Of a stretch of 64,000 nt of DNA, positions 1 to 5,727 are shown one piece after another. The position numbers and the translations under genes are program-made. Numbering within the stretch: the stretch's first letter is position 1; every line of letters starts with the position of its first letter. This DNA is from JBEKIK01 sp963845975 (GTDB lineage: Bacteria > Planctomycetota > Planctomycetia > Pirellulales > Thermoguttaceae), in the NCBI GenBank assembly GCA_963845975.1, contig CAWJUD010000002.1:310001-374000 (forward strand), given 5' to 3'. The notes under the pieces are model-generated. The model searched no databases and was not told the DNA's origin. It was given only the letters and a program-made list of their open reading frames with translations.

Positions 1-146
1 ATTGAAACCACATCCGTACGCCGTCGAACCGCATCCGGAGTCCTCGGGTTTCGAGGGCTGCCGCAACCCTGCAATGCGCAACACATGAGTACCAGCACCG
101 TTTTCAAACATACGCTTTCCATTTGGTCGAATCGAAGAATAAAGGT

Positions 147-169
147 GAATAAAGGTGTCAGGAACCATT
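147..169 (+). repeat. Left inverted repeat flanking the RAYT gene
   Basis: This 23-bp sequence is repeated in inverted orientation at 885-907 on the other side of the transposase gene, with one mismatch (T at position 158 against C). The core reads AAAGGTGYCAGGAACCATT. RAYT proteins are known to act on REP palindromes that flank their own genes, so this is probably the cognate element. It lies just beyond the 3' end of the gene. Confidence 0.7.
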
Positions 170-178
170 GTTTGTGGT

Positions 179-847
179 TTATTTGTATGGCCGGCCTCGG
201 GGACGGAACAGGGAGTCAAGGCCGAAGCGGTTTTTCATCCGCTCTATCCAATTTTCGCTCCCGAAGGGCTGACCGCGGTTCACGCAACGCCGCAAGGCTT
301 CCAGTTCGCGCTGGCTTTCTGCCCGGTTGACGCGTTTTAACCAGTCCTTAGGCACTTCGATAGGCCATTTTGATAAGACCGCCTGACCTTCCGCGTCTGC
401 AAATTCGCGTCGCCAAAGGCTAGACCAACGCCACACTTCGGCACGCTCGCACAATCCGGCCCGCAAGGCATTTCGTTCCACGTACCGACACACAGTCCAG
501 AGATATTCGTCCGATTCCACCATGAACGACTTGAAACGCCCCTGGTACAAGTGGCCCGATCCCATGGAATGCCTATGTGCATGCCATCTTTGGGTGTGTG
601 TAAGCGTCAGCCAACCCACGAACGTGGAAAGGTCTCCATCCTCTCGAGGCCAAAGCACCAGATGCCAGTGATTTGGCATCACGCAATATGCCAGCAAACG
701 CATTTTCACTCGACGCACGGCATCTTCGAGGATTCGCTCGAAGGCATTGTAGTCCTCAGACTTGTCAAATATCCGCATACGAGCATTTGCTCTATTAAGC
801 ACATGGTACGCAAAACCGCCGGCCGTTGTCCTTAAAGGTCGTCCCAT
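179..847 (-). CDS. REP-associated tyrosine transposase (RAYT, Y1 family)
   Basis: A 222-aa single-domain protein of the IS200-like Y1 transposase superfamily, which nicks single-stranded DNA with one catalytic tyrosine. Visible hallmarks are the N-terminal RPLR...YHVLNRAN strand, the metal-binding HUH-type motif MPNHWHLVLWP near residue 60, the GHLYQGRFKS segment near residue 100, and the YVERNALRAGL helix near residue 125 that carries the likely catalytic Tyr. Length is normal for RAYTs and the frame is intact. The C-terminus ends in the basic segment RPRGRPYK. The ATG at 845-847 is the natural start because the conserved N-terminus begins there. Inverted repeats at 147-169 and 885-907 bracket the gene, as expected for a domesticated RAYT. 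Family identity is clear; activity is not known. Confidence 0.9.
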   Translation of the reverse strand: MGRPLRTTAGGFAYHVLNRANARMRIFDKSEDYNAFERILEDAVRRVKMRLLAYCVMPNHWHLVLWPREDGDLSTFVGWLTLTHTQRWHAHRHSMGSGHLYQGRFKSFMVESDEYLWTVCRYVERNALRAGLCERAEVWRWSSLWRREFADAEGQAVLSKWPIEVPKDWLKRVNRAESQRELEALRRCVNRGQPFGSENWIERMKNRFGLDSLFRPRGRPYK

Positions 848-884
848 GTGGGGATTCTATCAAATTGCAACAATACTCGTCAAT

Positions 885-907
885 AATGGTTCCTGGCACC
901 TTTATTC
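885..907 (-). repeat. Right inverted repeat flanking the RAYT gene
   Basis: Inverted partner of 147-169 (22 of 23 bases identical). It lies about 38 bp upstream of the RAYT start codon. Together the two copies frame a 761-bp unit. Confidence 0.7.
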
Positions 908-1089
908 CCTCCGCCGGAACGTGGGAGCAAGTTTTTTTATGCTTGCAGGATTAAACATTGGCATGTTTATTGCGGTATATGGACAGCGAGAGTCCAACAG
1001 GCAGCGTAGGCACGACCAAGTATATAGGAATTTAGCGGGGCCGGAACAGAGAAGAAGCCTGCAAAAGTTCCTTTTGAAATAGATAACGT

Positions 1090-1255
1090 GTAAGTCAAAC
1101 GAGATTGGAAAGTCGCGAAACCCCTGATAAGTATCCCCTTTCAGGAAGAGAGAAGTAAAAGCATCGTTGCTATCGGAGGCGAGTTGCTTCCGAAAACAAA
1201 TGGCGAGTTGAGGATTGTTGCCCGAGCGATCCTCAACTCGCCTGTTTTATTTTGA
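1090..1255 (+). ncRNA. Possible small RNA ending in a strong terminator
   Basis: No convincing protein is encoded here. Two stems follow each other: a short one at about 1176-1196 (TCGGAGGC pairing with GCTTCCGA, one G-U) and the 14-bp terminator stem at 1202-1242. Both contain the word GGCGAGTTG. A strong terminator with no gene upstream of it on the same strand suggests an independently transcribed RNA, but no promoter was identified with confidence. Confidence 0.25.
1202..1254 (+). terminator. Rho-independent terminator
   Basis: A perfect 14-bp stem, GGCGAGTTGAGGAT (1202-1215) with its complement at 1229-1242, is followed by TGTTTTATTTTG. It faces rightwards and lies about 45 bp outside the left end of the cargo transposon. 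Confidence 0.8.
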
Positions 1256-1280
1256 TACAGTTTTATTACACAAATGCCGC

Positions 1281-1287
1281 AAAATTA
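1281..1287. repeat. Target-site duplication, left copy (AAAATTA)
   Basis: The 7 bases AAAATTA abut the outer GG of the left terminal repeat. The same 7 bases follow the right terminal repeat at 5717-5723. An AT-rich duplication of about 7-9 bp fits insertion by an IS1-type transposase. Confidence 0.75.
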
Positions 1288-1315
1288 GGCACTGTCTTAT
1301 TACAGTGTTGCTAAC
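1288..1315 (+). repeat. Left terminal inverted repeat of the transposon
   Basis: It begins GGCACTGTCTTA and continues with CAGTGTTGCT after three variable bases. Read inward, the right end begins GGACACTGTCTTA followed by CAGTGTTGCT, so the two match over about 28 bp with one 1-base gap and a few mismatches. The outer GG...TGTC is typical of IS1-like ends. Confidence 0.8.
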
Positions 1316-2259
1316 TCAATTAGTAAATCTTCCACAGTCATAACTTTTTCTTTGATTCCTGCCGCTACAGCGGGGGTTGTCTTTAGTGTAATATGAACCC
1401 GGCAGAAATTGTAATATAGGAAATATAGGGCAAGGTGATATTCATGGTTTACCCATTTTTTGCTATGGGCATTGGTAAGCCGGGTCATGCGACGTACTGC
1501 CATGCGGATACTGAGGTTTTGCCGCTCTACATGGGAGGTGCAAACAAGGTGCGGTAAAGGATAACCACATACTGAGTGCATCTTTAAGTCTATTATTTCT
1601 CCCGGAGAATAGCGGTGTTCGGCGTCATTCCCTTGCTGCTTCCCGTATATCTTGATTAACTGGGCGAAGTCAATCTGCCCACCAAAAGCATCGGGGATTG
1701 CGCTAGTGTATGGGGCAAAACCATCGGTTGTAATCTGACAACGGCCCGATACGGCAAGCCTTAATTTATCCGTAAACTGAATTGTATCGAGTGTCGTTCG
1801 TCTGCCAATATGCCAGGCCAAAACTAGCTTATTGGTTCGCTCGATTGCCAAGAAGGTATAAGCATCGCCGCAACCTTCACTGTATTTATTTTGTGAACGG
1901 GTTTTTTCCTTGCACTTCACAAAACCCCATGTTTCATCACACTCTACATCCATAGCGGGGAGGTTTTGCATTTTGGTTTCCCAATAACGCAAGGCACGCT
2001 TTCCCAGCACTTCCAAAAGCCCTAAGATCGTATTGCGATTAACGCCCGTAAGCCTTTCCACGGACCTAATGCTATTGCCCTCTAGGAGCATCCGTAAGCA
2101 AAGCACGGCCTTTGTCTTGTCGATCCGCATATCCCCGAACAATTTAAGCTGGACGGGAAGCCATGTCGCGCCACAAAGTAGGCAACGATAACGCTGCTTA
2201 CCATGCTGATCGTGTCCATGTTTTTTGGAAGATTCATGCTTACAGGCGGAAGTAATCAT
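1300..2259 (-). CDS. IS1-family DDE transposase
   Basis: A 319-aa transposase of the long, single-frame IS1-like group. The N-terminus is a zinc-finger-like segment (C-K-H ... RYRCLLCGATW) followed by a helix-turn-helix (NSIRSVERLTGVNRNTILGL). The catalytic triad is visible: Asp in VECDETWGF, Asp in TTDGFAPY and Glu in TSHVERQN, with LYYNFCRVH near the C-terminus. The open frame extends upstream to 2421, but that part overlaps the promoter and a leader hairpin. The ATG at 2257-2259 has a good AAGGGA site and starts the conserved domain, so I chose it. The stop codon lies in the left terminal repeat. Probably transcribed from the promoter at 2390-2417. Confidence 0.9.
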   Translation of the reverse strand: MITSACKHESSKKHGHDQHGKQRYRCLLCGATWLPVQLKLFGDMRIDKTKAVLCLRMLLEGNSIRSVERLTGVNRNTILGLLEVLGKRALRYWETKMQNLPAMDVECDETWGFVKCKEKTRSQNKYSEGCGDAYTFLAIERTNKLVLAWHIGRRTTLDTIQFTDKLRLAVSGRCQITTDGFAPYTSAIPDAFGGQIDFAQLIKIYGKQQGNDAEHRYSPGEIIDLKMHSVCGYPLPHLVCTSHVERQNLSIRMAVRRMTRLTNAHSKKWVNHEYHLALYFLYYNFCRVHITLKTTPAVAAGIKEKVMTVEDLLIELATL

Positions 2260-2342
2260 AACGAATCCCTTTGCATTTTGGGCGGAATTCGCTATAGTTG
2301 TGTTGAGGTCACTATTGAGCGAAATCCGCTTGATTGTGATTG

Positions 2343-2377
2343 CCCCGGTTGGGTTGCCTCCCAATCGGGGTTTTTGT
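2343..2377 (+). terminator. Stem-loop with T-run in the transposase leader
   Basis: CCCCGGTTGGG (2343-2353) pairs with CCCAATCGGGG (2360-2370, one G-T pair) and is followed by TTTTTGTTT. On the plus strand this is a terminator pointing away from the transposase. On the minus strand the same stem lies in the untranslated leader between promoter and start codon. Other insertion sequences use leader stems to limit transposase made from read-through transcripts; that role is inferred here. Confidence 0.6.
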
Positions 2378-2389
2378 TTCTTTATCGTT

Positions 2390-2417
2390 ATTATATAGAT
2401 AATATCTATATAGTCAA
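2390..2417 (-). promoter_or_regulatory. Transposase promoter with overlapping operator-like dyad
   Basis: On the minus strand TTGACT (2417-2412) and TATAAT (2395-2390) are separated by 16 bp. Between them lies a perfect dyad of 9-bp arms, ATATAGATA and TATCTATAT, with one central base (2393-2411). The outer part is the same sequence, inverted, as the plus-strand promoter at 2492-2519. Confidence 0.7.
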
Positions 2418-2419
2418 GC
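2401..2419 (-). repeat. 19-bp inverted repeat, copy 1, of the divergent promoter region
   Basis: The reverse complement, GCTTGACTATATAGATATT, is found perfectly at 2490-2508. The two copies are 70 bp apart and each carries a -35 box and part of the operator-like dyad, so both divergent promoters present the same face to a regulator. Confidence 0.75.
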
Positions 2420-2491
2420 AAATTATATATACCACAAGTCTTTACTGTACAAGTAGTTACAATTCAACTTTTCTAAAGACTAAGTTCACGC

Positions 2492-2526
2492 TTGACTATA
2501 TAGATATTTTCGATATACTATCTATA
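2492..2526 (+). promoter_or_regulatory. Promoter for the small regulator, likely leaderless, with operator-like dyad
   Basis: TTGACT (2492-2497) and TATACT (2514-2519) are 16 bp apart. Transcription would begin about 7 bp after the -10 box, which is the ATG itself at 2526, so a leaderless mRNA is predicted. TATAGATA (2499-2506) and TATCTATA (2519-2526) form a dyad across the core promoter, matching the dyad at the transposase promoter. Confidence 0.65.
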
Positions 2527-2819
2527 TGGCACGTCCACTAAAGCCGCCAGATTCACTACTGAACGAAACGATCATTGTTAAGGCTACAGCCCAGCAAAAG
2601 GCGACCATAAAACAAGCCGCTGAGGATGAAGGCCTTGATATTTCAGCATGGATTCGTCGGATTTTGATGGAGTCCGCCAAACGGCAACTGAAAGGTGGTC
2701 AGCGGAGAGAGGGGGTTACGATCCCATCCGCGCAGATGCAGACCCCTCCGGCAGGGTATAAGACTGCTGCGCCTCCAAGACGCGGGCCGCTCTCCGAAAC
2801 AAATCTGGAAAGCGGCTAA
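2526..2819 (+). CDS. Small basic protein, possible ribbon-helix-helix regulator
   Basis: A 97-aa protein I do not recognise by name. The N-terminal half resembles ribbon-helix-helix or mobilisation-type proteins: a basic start (MARPLKPP), a predicted strand ETIIVKATAQQ, then two helices (KATIKQAAEDEGLDISAW and IRRILMESAKRQL). The second half is Gly/Pro/Arg-rich and probably disordered. It is the first cargo gene and starts at the predicted transcription start. Its promoter shares a 19-bp sequence with the transposase promoter, so autoregulation plus control of transposase is a reasonable guess. An accessory DNA-binding protein of the transposon is the alternative. Function is inferred from shape and position only. 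Confidence 0.6.
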   Translation: MARPLKPPDSLLNETIIVKATAQQKATIKQAAEDEGLDISAWIRRILMESAKRQLKGGQRREGVTIPSAQMQTPPAGYKTAAPPRRGPLSETNLESG

Positions 2820-2895
2820 ACGAGATGTAAAGAATTATTCGATTCATGTTTAATAGAACACTGAAAAGTCAAAAAGGTTTCGGTTGAGGGATTCG

Positions 2896-3702
2896 ATGAT
2901 GTCACACGTTTCAAAACCCCAGCCAACATTTGAGGTGCGTCTTGTAGGTCCTGACTTGGCACCGGAACAATTGTCGATCAGGGCTGTCAATGACGTACTA
3001 TCTGCGGTCCAAGATCTTGCCAGCGGTCGGAATCCTTTTGAAATTAGACAAGTTCCACCAGATAAAACAATTAGTCTGTCGAGAGTTAGGAGCGGTTCCG
3101 CTGTATATACTTGCGTTGCACGCGCACCAAGTGAGGCGCGTGCAAACCTTACACGCATGGGAAAATTATTAACGTCAGCAACCGGAGATGGAATTGACGA
3201 TGAAGGACTAATTGCTGCTTTAAGACCCCTTGAATTGCTAAGTGATGTTGCGCGAAATATCAATTGTCAAATTGAAGTTGCTCTAAAAAAGGCGGCATCG
3301 CCACTATTTACAATCGTAAAAGATGCCTATCAACACATTTCCGACCGACTTTTGCTAAGTGGCGATACAACGGTTGTGGGTCGTGTACTGAGAGCAGGCG
3401 GAGCCACAAACATGAGATGTCTATTGCGTGTTCCTGGTCGCCGTCGCTGTCTATATTGCAGTGTAAGTAGTAAAAAATTGGTGCAGCGATTAGGCCAACA
3501 TTTATATGAAGAAATTGCAGCCACAGGAACAGCAACGTGGATTCATCGGACTTGGCGAATCTATCGATTCACCATCAGAGATTTTACTCAACCATGCCTC
3601 GGCAATGCACAAGAGGCTTTAGAGCAACTCCGCAATGCTGGACTCAAGGCATGGGATGAAATTGAAGATCCGGAAGCGTTCATCCAAAGGTTACGATCGT
3701 GA
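2896..3702 (+). CDS. Unknown 268-aa protein coupled to a PIN nuclease
   Basis: I do not recognise this family. It is a soluble protein without signal peptide or membrane segment. The N-terminal part (to about residue 90) is mixed alpha/beta; the middle contains a helical stretch (DVARNINCQIEVALKKA, IVKDAYQHISDRL); the C-terminal part has a strand-rich RMRCLL-like region and ends with an acidic helix. The ATG at 2896 has a GAGGGATT site; an upstream TTG at 2884 is in frame but less likely. Its TGA overlaps the GTG of the next gene (GTGA at 3699-3702), which points to translational coupling. In this layout an unknown protein followed by a PIN-domain protein could be an antitoxin-toxin pair, although 268 aa is long for an antitoxin. 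Confidence 0.75.
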   Translation: MMSHVSKPQPTFEVRLVGPDLAPEQLSIRAVNDVLSAVQDLASGRNPFEIRQVPPDKTISLSRVRSGSAVYTCVARAPSEARANLTRMGKLLTSATGDGIDDEGLIAALRPLELLSDVARNINCQIEVALKKAASPLFTIVKDAYQHISDRLLLSGDTTVVGRVLRAGGATNMRCLLRVPGRRRCLYCSVSSKKLVQRLGQHLYEEIAATGTATWIHRTWRIYRFTIRDFTQPCLGNAQEALEQLRNAGLKAWDEIEDPEAFIQRLRS

Positions 3703-4217
3703 TTATTGGCATCGACTCAATGATCTTGATATATGCCGAAATTGTTCCTTTAAAGAAAGGGCCAAAGTGCAAAGACATTTCTGATTTGCGGAAACGGTCA
3801 AAACTGTTGATTATCAAGGCGTCAGATCGCCGGGACACAATTGTTCTCCCTACGGTCGTAATGTCCGAGTTACTGGTCCCGGTTCCAAACAGCCAAAAAG
3901 GAGCCTTGATTCTAGCTCTACAAAAGAGATTTGTGTGTCCACCCTTGGATATCCCAGCGGCTAGTATGGCTGCGGATTTGTGGTCGCAGTTTACAAATCG
4001 TCCACAAAATCAGGATTATGGCAACCGGGATGTTCTAAAGGCTGATGTCTTGATCGTCGCATCAGCACGCGCTGGAAATGCTACACAATTCTATAGCCAC
4101 GATGCACGATGCAGAACGCTGGCCGAATTAGCTGGCATGGAAGCTTTTGATCTTCCAAGCGGTCAATCAATGGATGATAAGTTCCTTCTTGCGGATATCG
4201 AAGAGGGCATACTCTAG
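3699..4217 (+). CDS. PIN-domain ribonuclease-like protein
   Basis: A 172-aa PIN-fold protein. PIN domains are Mg-dependent RNases, frequent as VapC-type toxins. All four expected acidic positions are visible: Asp6 in IIGIDSMIL, Glu in VVMSELLVP, Asp in LKADVLIVASA, and Asp in YSHDARC. It is somewhat longer than a usual VapC (about 130-140 aa), with an insertion near residue 20-40 and a C-terminal tail. It starts with GTG overlapping the stop of the preceding gene, so it depends on that gene's translation. Cargo of the transposon. A toxin role is inferred; an RNA-processing nuclease without toxicity is possible. Confidence 0.8.
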   Translation: MIIGIDSMILIYAEIVPLKKGPKCKDISDLRKRSKLLIIKASDRRDTIVLPTVVMSELLVPVPNSQKGALILALQKRFVCPPLDIPAASMAADLWSQFTNRPQNQDYGNRDVLKADVLIVASARAGNATQFYSHDARCRTLAELAGMEAFDLPSGQSMDDKFLLADIEEGIL

Positions 4218-4222
4218 CACAG

Positions 4223-4984
4223 TCACACACTAATAGGCTTGTAAGAATCCATTATGATTTGTTTGACTTCTTTAAGATGTTCCAACCATCTGTCATTGTC
4301 ATCATTAGGATCGCAGCCAGGATATATGTCTGAATAGAGATAATCGACTAATTGCTCAATGACTGCTTGGTTATTGACATCCAAATCACTATTCCATGGC
4401 ATCGGTGCATATAACAATGCCATTCGTTTAGCTTTTGATATATCGTAAGAACCCGACAAATCAGGTATTCGATAAGAAATCGCAGTAATCTCTTTTAACT
4501 CAGTACCTTCCAATTTTGCATACTTTTTATACTCTTCGATATTATCCAACCCTTTTTCTGTTTTGTTATCTACTTCAATTAGCATACCACAACAATTGGG
4601 ATAGTCTTTTTTCAAAATATTTATTAATTCTTGAACTATTTCATACGAATATTTTTTACTAGGTGCAAACCCCCAAACATTGAAAAGATTTTTCTTTATA
4701 TGATAAGTAGCAAATAAAAATGATTTAAATTGTCCAGCGCATTTTTTGCCTATATATATTTCGCGCAATATGCTGTCTACATCTTGTTTCCATTCCACAA
4801 TTTGATCTACTGGATGACGTTCATCTTTTGCCATTAGTCTTCTATAAAGTCTCAAAACATCGTTAAAATCTTCCTTTGTCTCAATTTGGAATGGTTTTCC
4901 CCCATAATATTTTTCAATACGTACATTGAGATCATGAATTTGTTGAGCCTGTTCTTTATAAATACGTCGGGGAGCAAGCACCAA
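4223..4984 (-). CDS. C-terminal part of a frame-broken two-helix membrane protein
   Basis: A 253-codon frame that continues the protein starting at 5226. It holds a soluble domain of about 240 residues. A stretch around NCCGMLIEVDN followed by ELKEITAISYRIPDL and KRMALLYAPM resembles the core of GNAT acetyltransferases (EVE...Y.vP...ML), but key acetyl-CoA residues cannot be confirmed. The TTG that would open this frame lacks a ribosome site. Adding one T to the TTTTT run near 4996 joins it to the upstream frame (ALF-C-KLVLAPRRIYKEQ). The coding DNA is strikingly AT-rich. It converges on the PIN gene, ending 5 bp from its stop. Confidence 0.6.
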   Translation of the reverse strand: MVLAPRRIYKEQAQQIHDLNVRIEKYYGGKPFQIETKEDFNDVLRLYRRLMAKDERHPVDQIVEWKQDVDSILREIYIGKKCAGQFKSFLFATYHIKKNLFNVWGFAPSKKYSYEIVQELINILKKDYPNCCGMLIEVDNKTEKGLDNIEEYKKYAKLEGTELKEITAISYRIPDLSGSYDISKAKRMALLYAPMPWNSDLDVNNQAVIEQLVDYLYSDIYPGCDPNDDNDRWLEHLKEVKQIIMDSYKPISV

Positions 4985-5226
4985 TTTACAAAAAGAGCAA
5001 GTCCAAGTATAAGGATTGCTGCTTCAATTGTTATACATACATCTTGATTTATATAAGTAGTCATGAGAAAGTAACTTATGTGCTTACGCTCACTGATACC
5101 AACAACAGTCGTAATAAACCAAAGGATAATAGGAATCTTTAGGCCAAGCACCCATTTCCAGGTGTCAGAAAGAAACCTTATTAGGACTAACAGGTCATAG
5201 TTTTTTATTTTATTGACATTTTTCAT
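4852..5226 (-). CDS. N-terminal part of the frame-broken two-helix membrane protein
   Basis: This frame supplies two membrane segments: VLGLKIPIILWFITTVVGI (about residues 27-45) and ITIEAAILILGLALFV (about 66-81). After the second helix the frame runs into low-value sequence while the adjacent frame (4984 downwards) takes over, so the intact protein would be about 334 aa: two helices followed by a cytosolic domain. The ATG at 5226 follows AGGTGGC, and TATAAT lies at 5239-5234 on the minus strand. A two-helix anchor plus a soluble domain is a common architecture of membrane-acting effectors in mobile defence islands, but no specific family was recognised. Confidence 0.55.
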   Translation of the reverse strand: MKNVNKIKNYDLLVLIRFLSDTWKWVLGLKIPIILWFITTVVGISERKHISYFLMTTYINQDVCITIEAAILILGLALFVNWCLLPDVFIKNRLNKFMISMYVLKNIMGENHSKLRQRKILTMF

Positions 5227-5239
5227 GCCACCTATTATA

Positions 5240-5687
5240 GTGGCTGAAAAATCACTTGTATTTACTAAACATTAGAACAGTTTAATATGATAACCTAGCA
5301 TCAAGTATATAATCCCGAAATAAATTTCTATATTGTTAGATTTGTGTACCGATTGCACTTCATGTTCAATAGTACAGAGGAAAGCAATTACAATGCTGAG
5401 TTTGTGAAATACTAGAGCAAAAGGGAGGTAAAGAGAATAAAATAGGCATAGCGACCGAAACACGCCCTAATGAGAAATAGAGGCTAGCCTGATACTTACA
5501 ACAAAGGGCCGAGGTTCAAGGCCCATATCCAATAATCTACAGGCAACATTTATGCACCGTTTTGGCACAGAGCGGGCTTATACTGAGAAACAATAAGGAG
5601 ATAAGACAACGCCACAATCACCCTAGGGTAGCTTTTGCTGGCTTGCCCAGGTGAAAATCGCAATCAATAGGGCGGATTGCGAATGTT
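5240..5687. other. AT-rich right part of the transposon, no gene seen
   Basis: About 450 bp between the promoter of the membrane-protein gene and the right terminal repeat. A 63-codon frame on the minus strand (5272-5463) has no ribosome site or recognisable content, so I do not call it. It may contain subterminal transposase-binding sequence. Confidence 0.5.
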
Positions 5688-5716
5688 GTCAGCAACACTG
5701 AGTTAAGACAGTGTCC
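5688..5716 (-). repeat. Right terminal inverted repeat of the transposon
   Basis: It reads AGCAACACTG...TTAAGACAGTGTCC towards the outside, the inverse of the left end at 1288-1315 apart from one extra base and a few substitutions. The outer end is CC on this strand, and AAAATTA follows directly. Confidence 0.8.
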
Positions 5717-5723
5717 AAAATTA
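5717..5723. repeat. Target-site duplication, right copy (AAAATTA)
   Basis: Identical to 1281-1287. It sits between the right terminal repeat and the stop codon of the PQQ-propeller gene. Confidence 0.75.
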
Positions 5724-5727
5724 AACA

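Larger units (their letters stand above)
1288..5716. mobile_element. 4.4-kb IS1-type transposon carrying passenger genes
   Basis: The element is bounded by terminal inverted repeats (1288-1315 and 5688-5716) and the direct repeat AAAATTA on both flanks. Its transposase gene lies at the left end, and its stop codon falls inside the left repeat, as in compact insertion sequences. Unlike an ordinary IS1-type element (about 0.8-1.3 kb) it carries some 3.2 kb of cargo: a small possible regulator, a two-gene pair with a PIN nuclease, and a frame-broken two-helix membrane protein. The cargo is more AT-rich than the host DNA. It is inserted 4 bp beyond the stop codon of the PQQ-propeller gene, so no host gene is broken. 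The boundaries and the transposase are visible in the sequence; that the element moves as a unit is inferred. Confidence 0.82.

Noticed and set aside
762..1082. 106-codon open frame on the plus strand downstream of the RAYT start
   Set aside because: Its first part is antisense to the RAYT gene and includes the inverted repeat; no ribosome site or family.
1288..2450. A simple 1.1-kb insertion sequence ending near the 19-bp inverted repeat
   Set aside because: The 19-bp repeats are promoter elements and do not match the left end; the match to the left end with target duplication is at 5688-5716.
5272..5463. 63-codon hydrophobic frame on the minus strand
   Set aside because: AT-rich chance hydrophobicity without ribosome site; inside the right end of the transposon.
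5500..5530. tRNA suggested by GAGGTTCAAGGCCC
   Set aside because: No acceptor or anticodon stem could be folded; no CCA-side complement.
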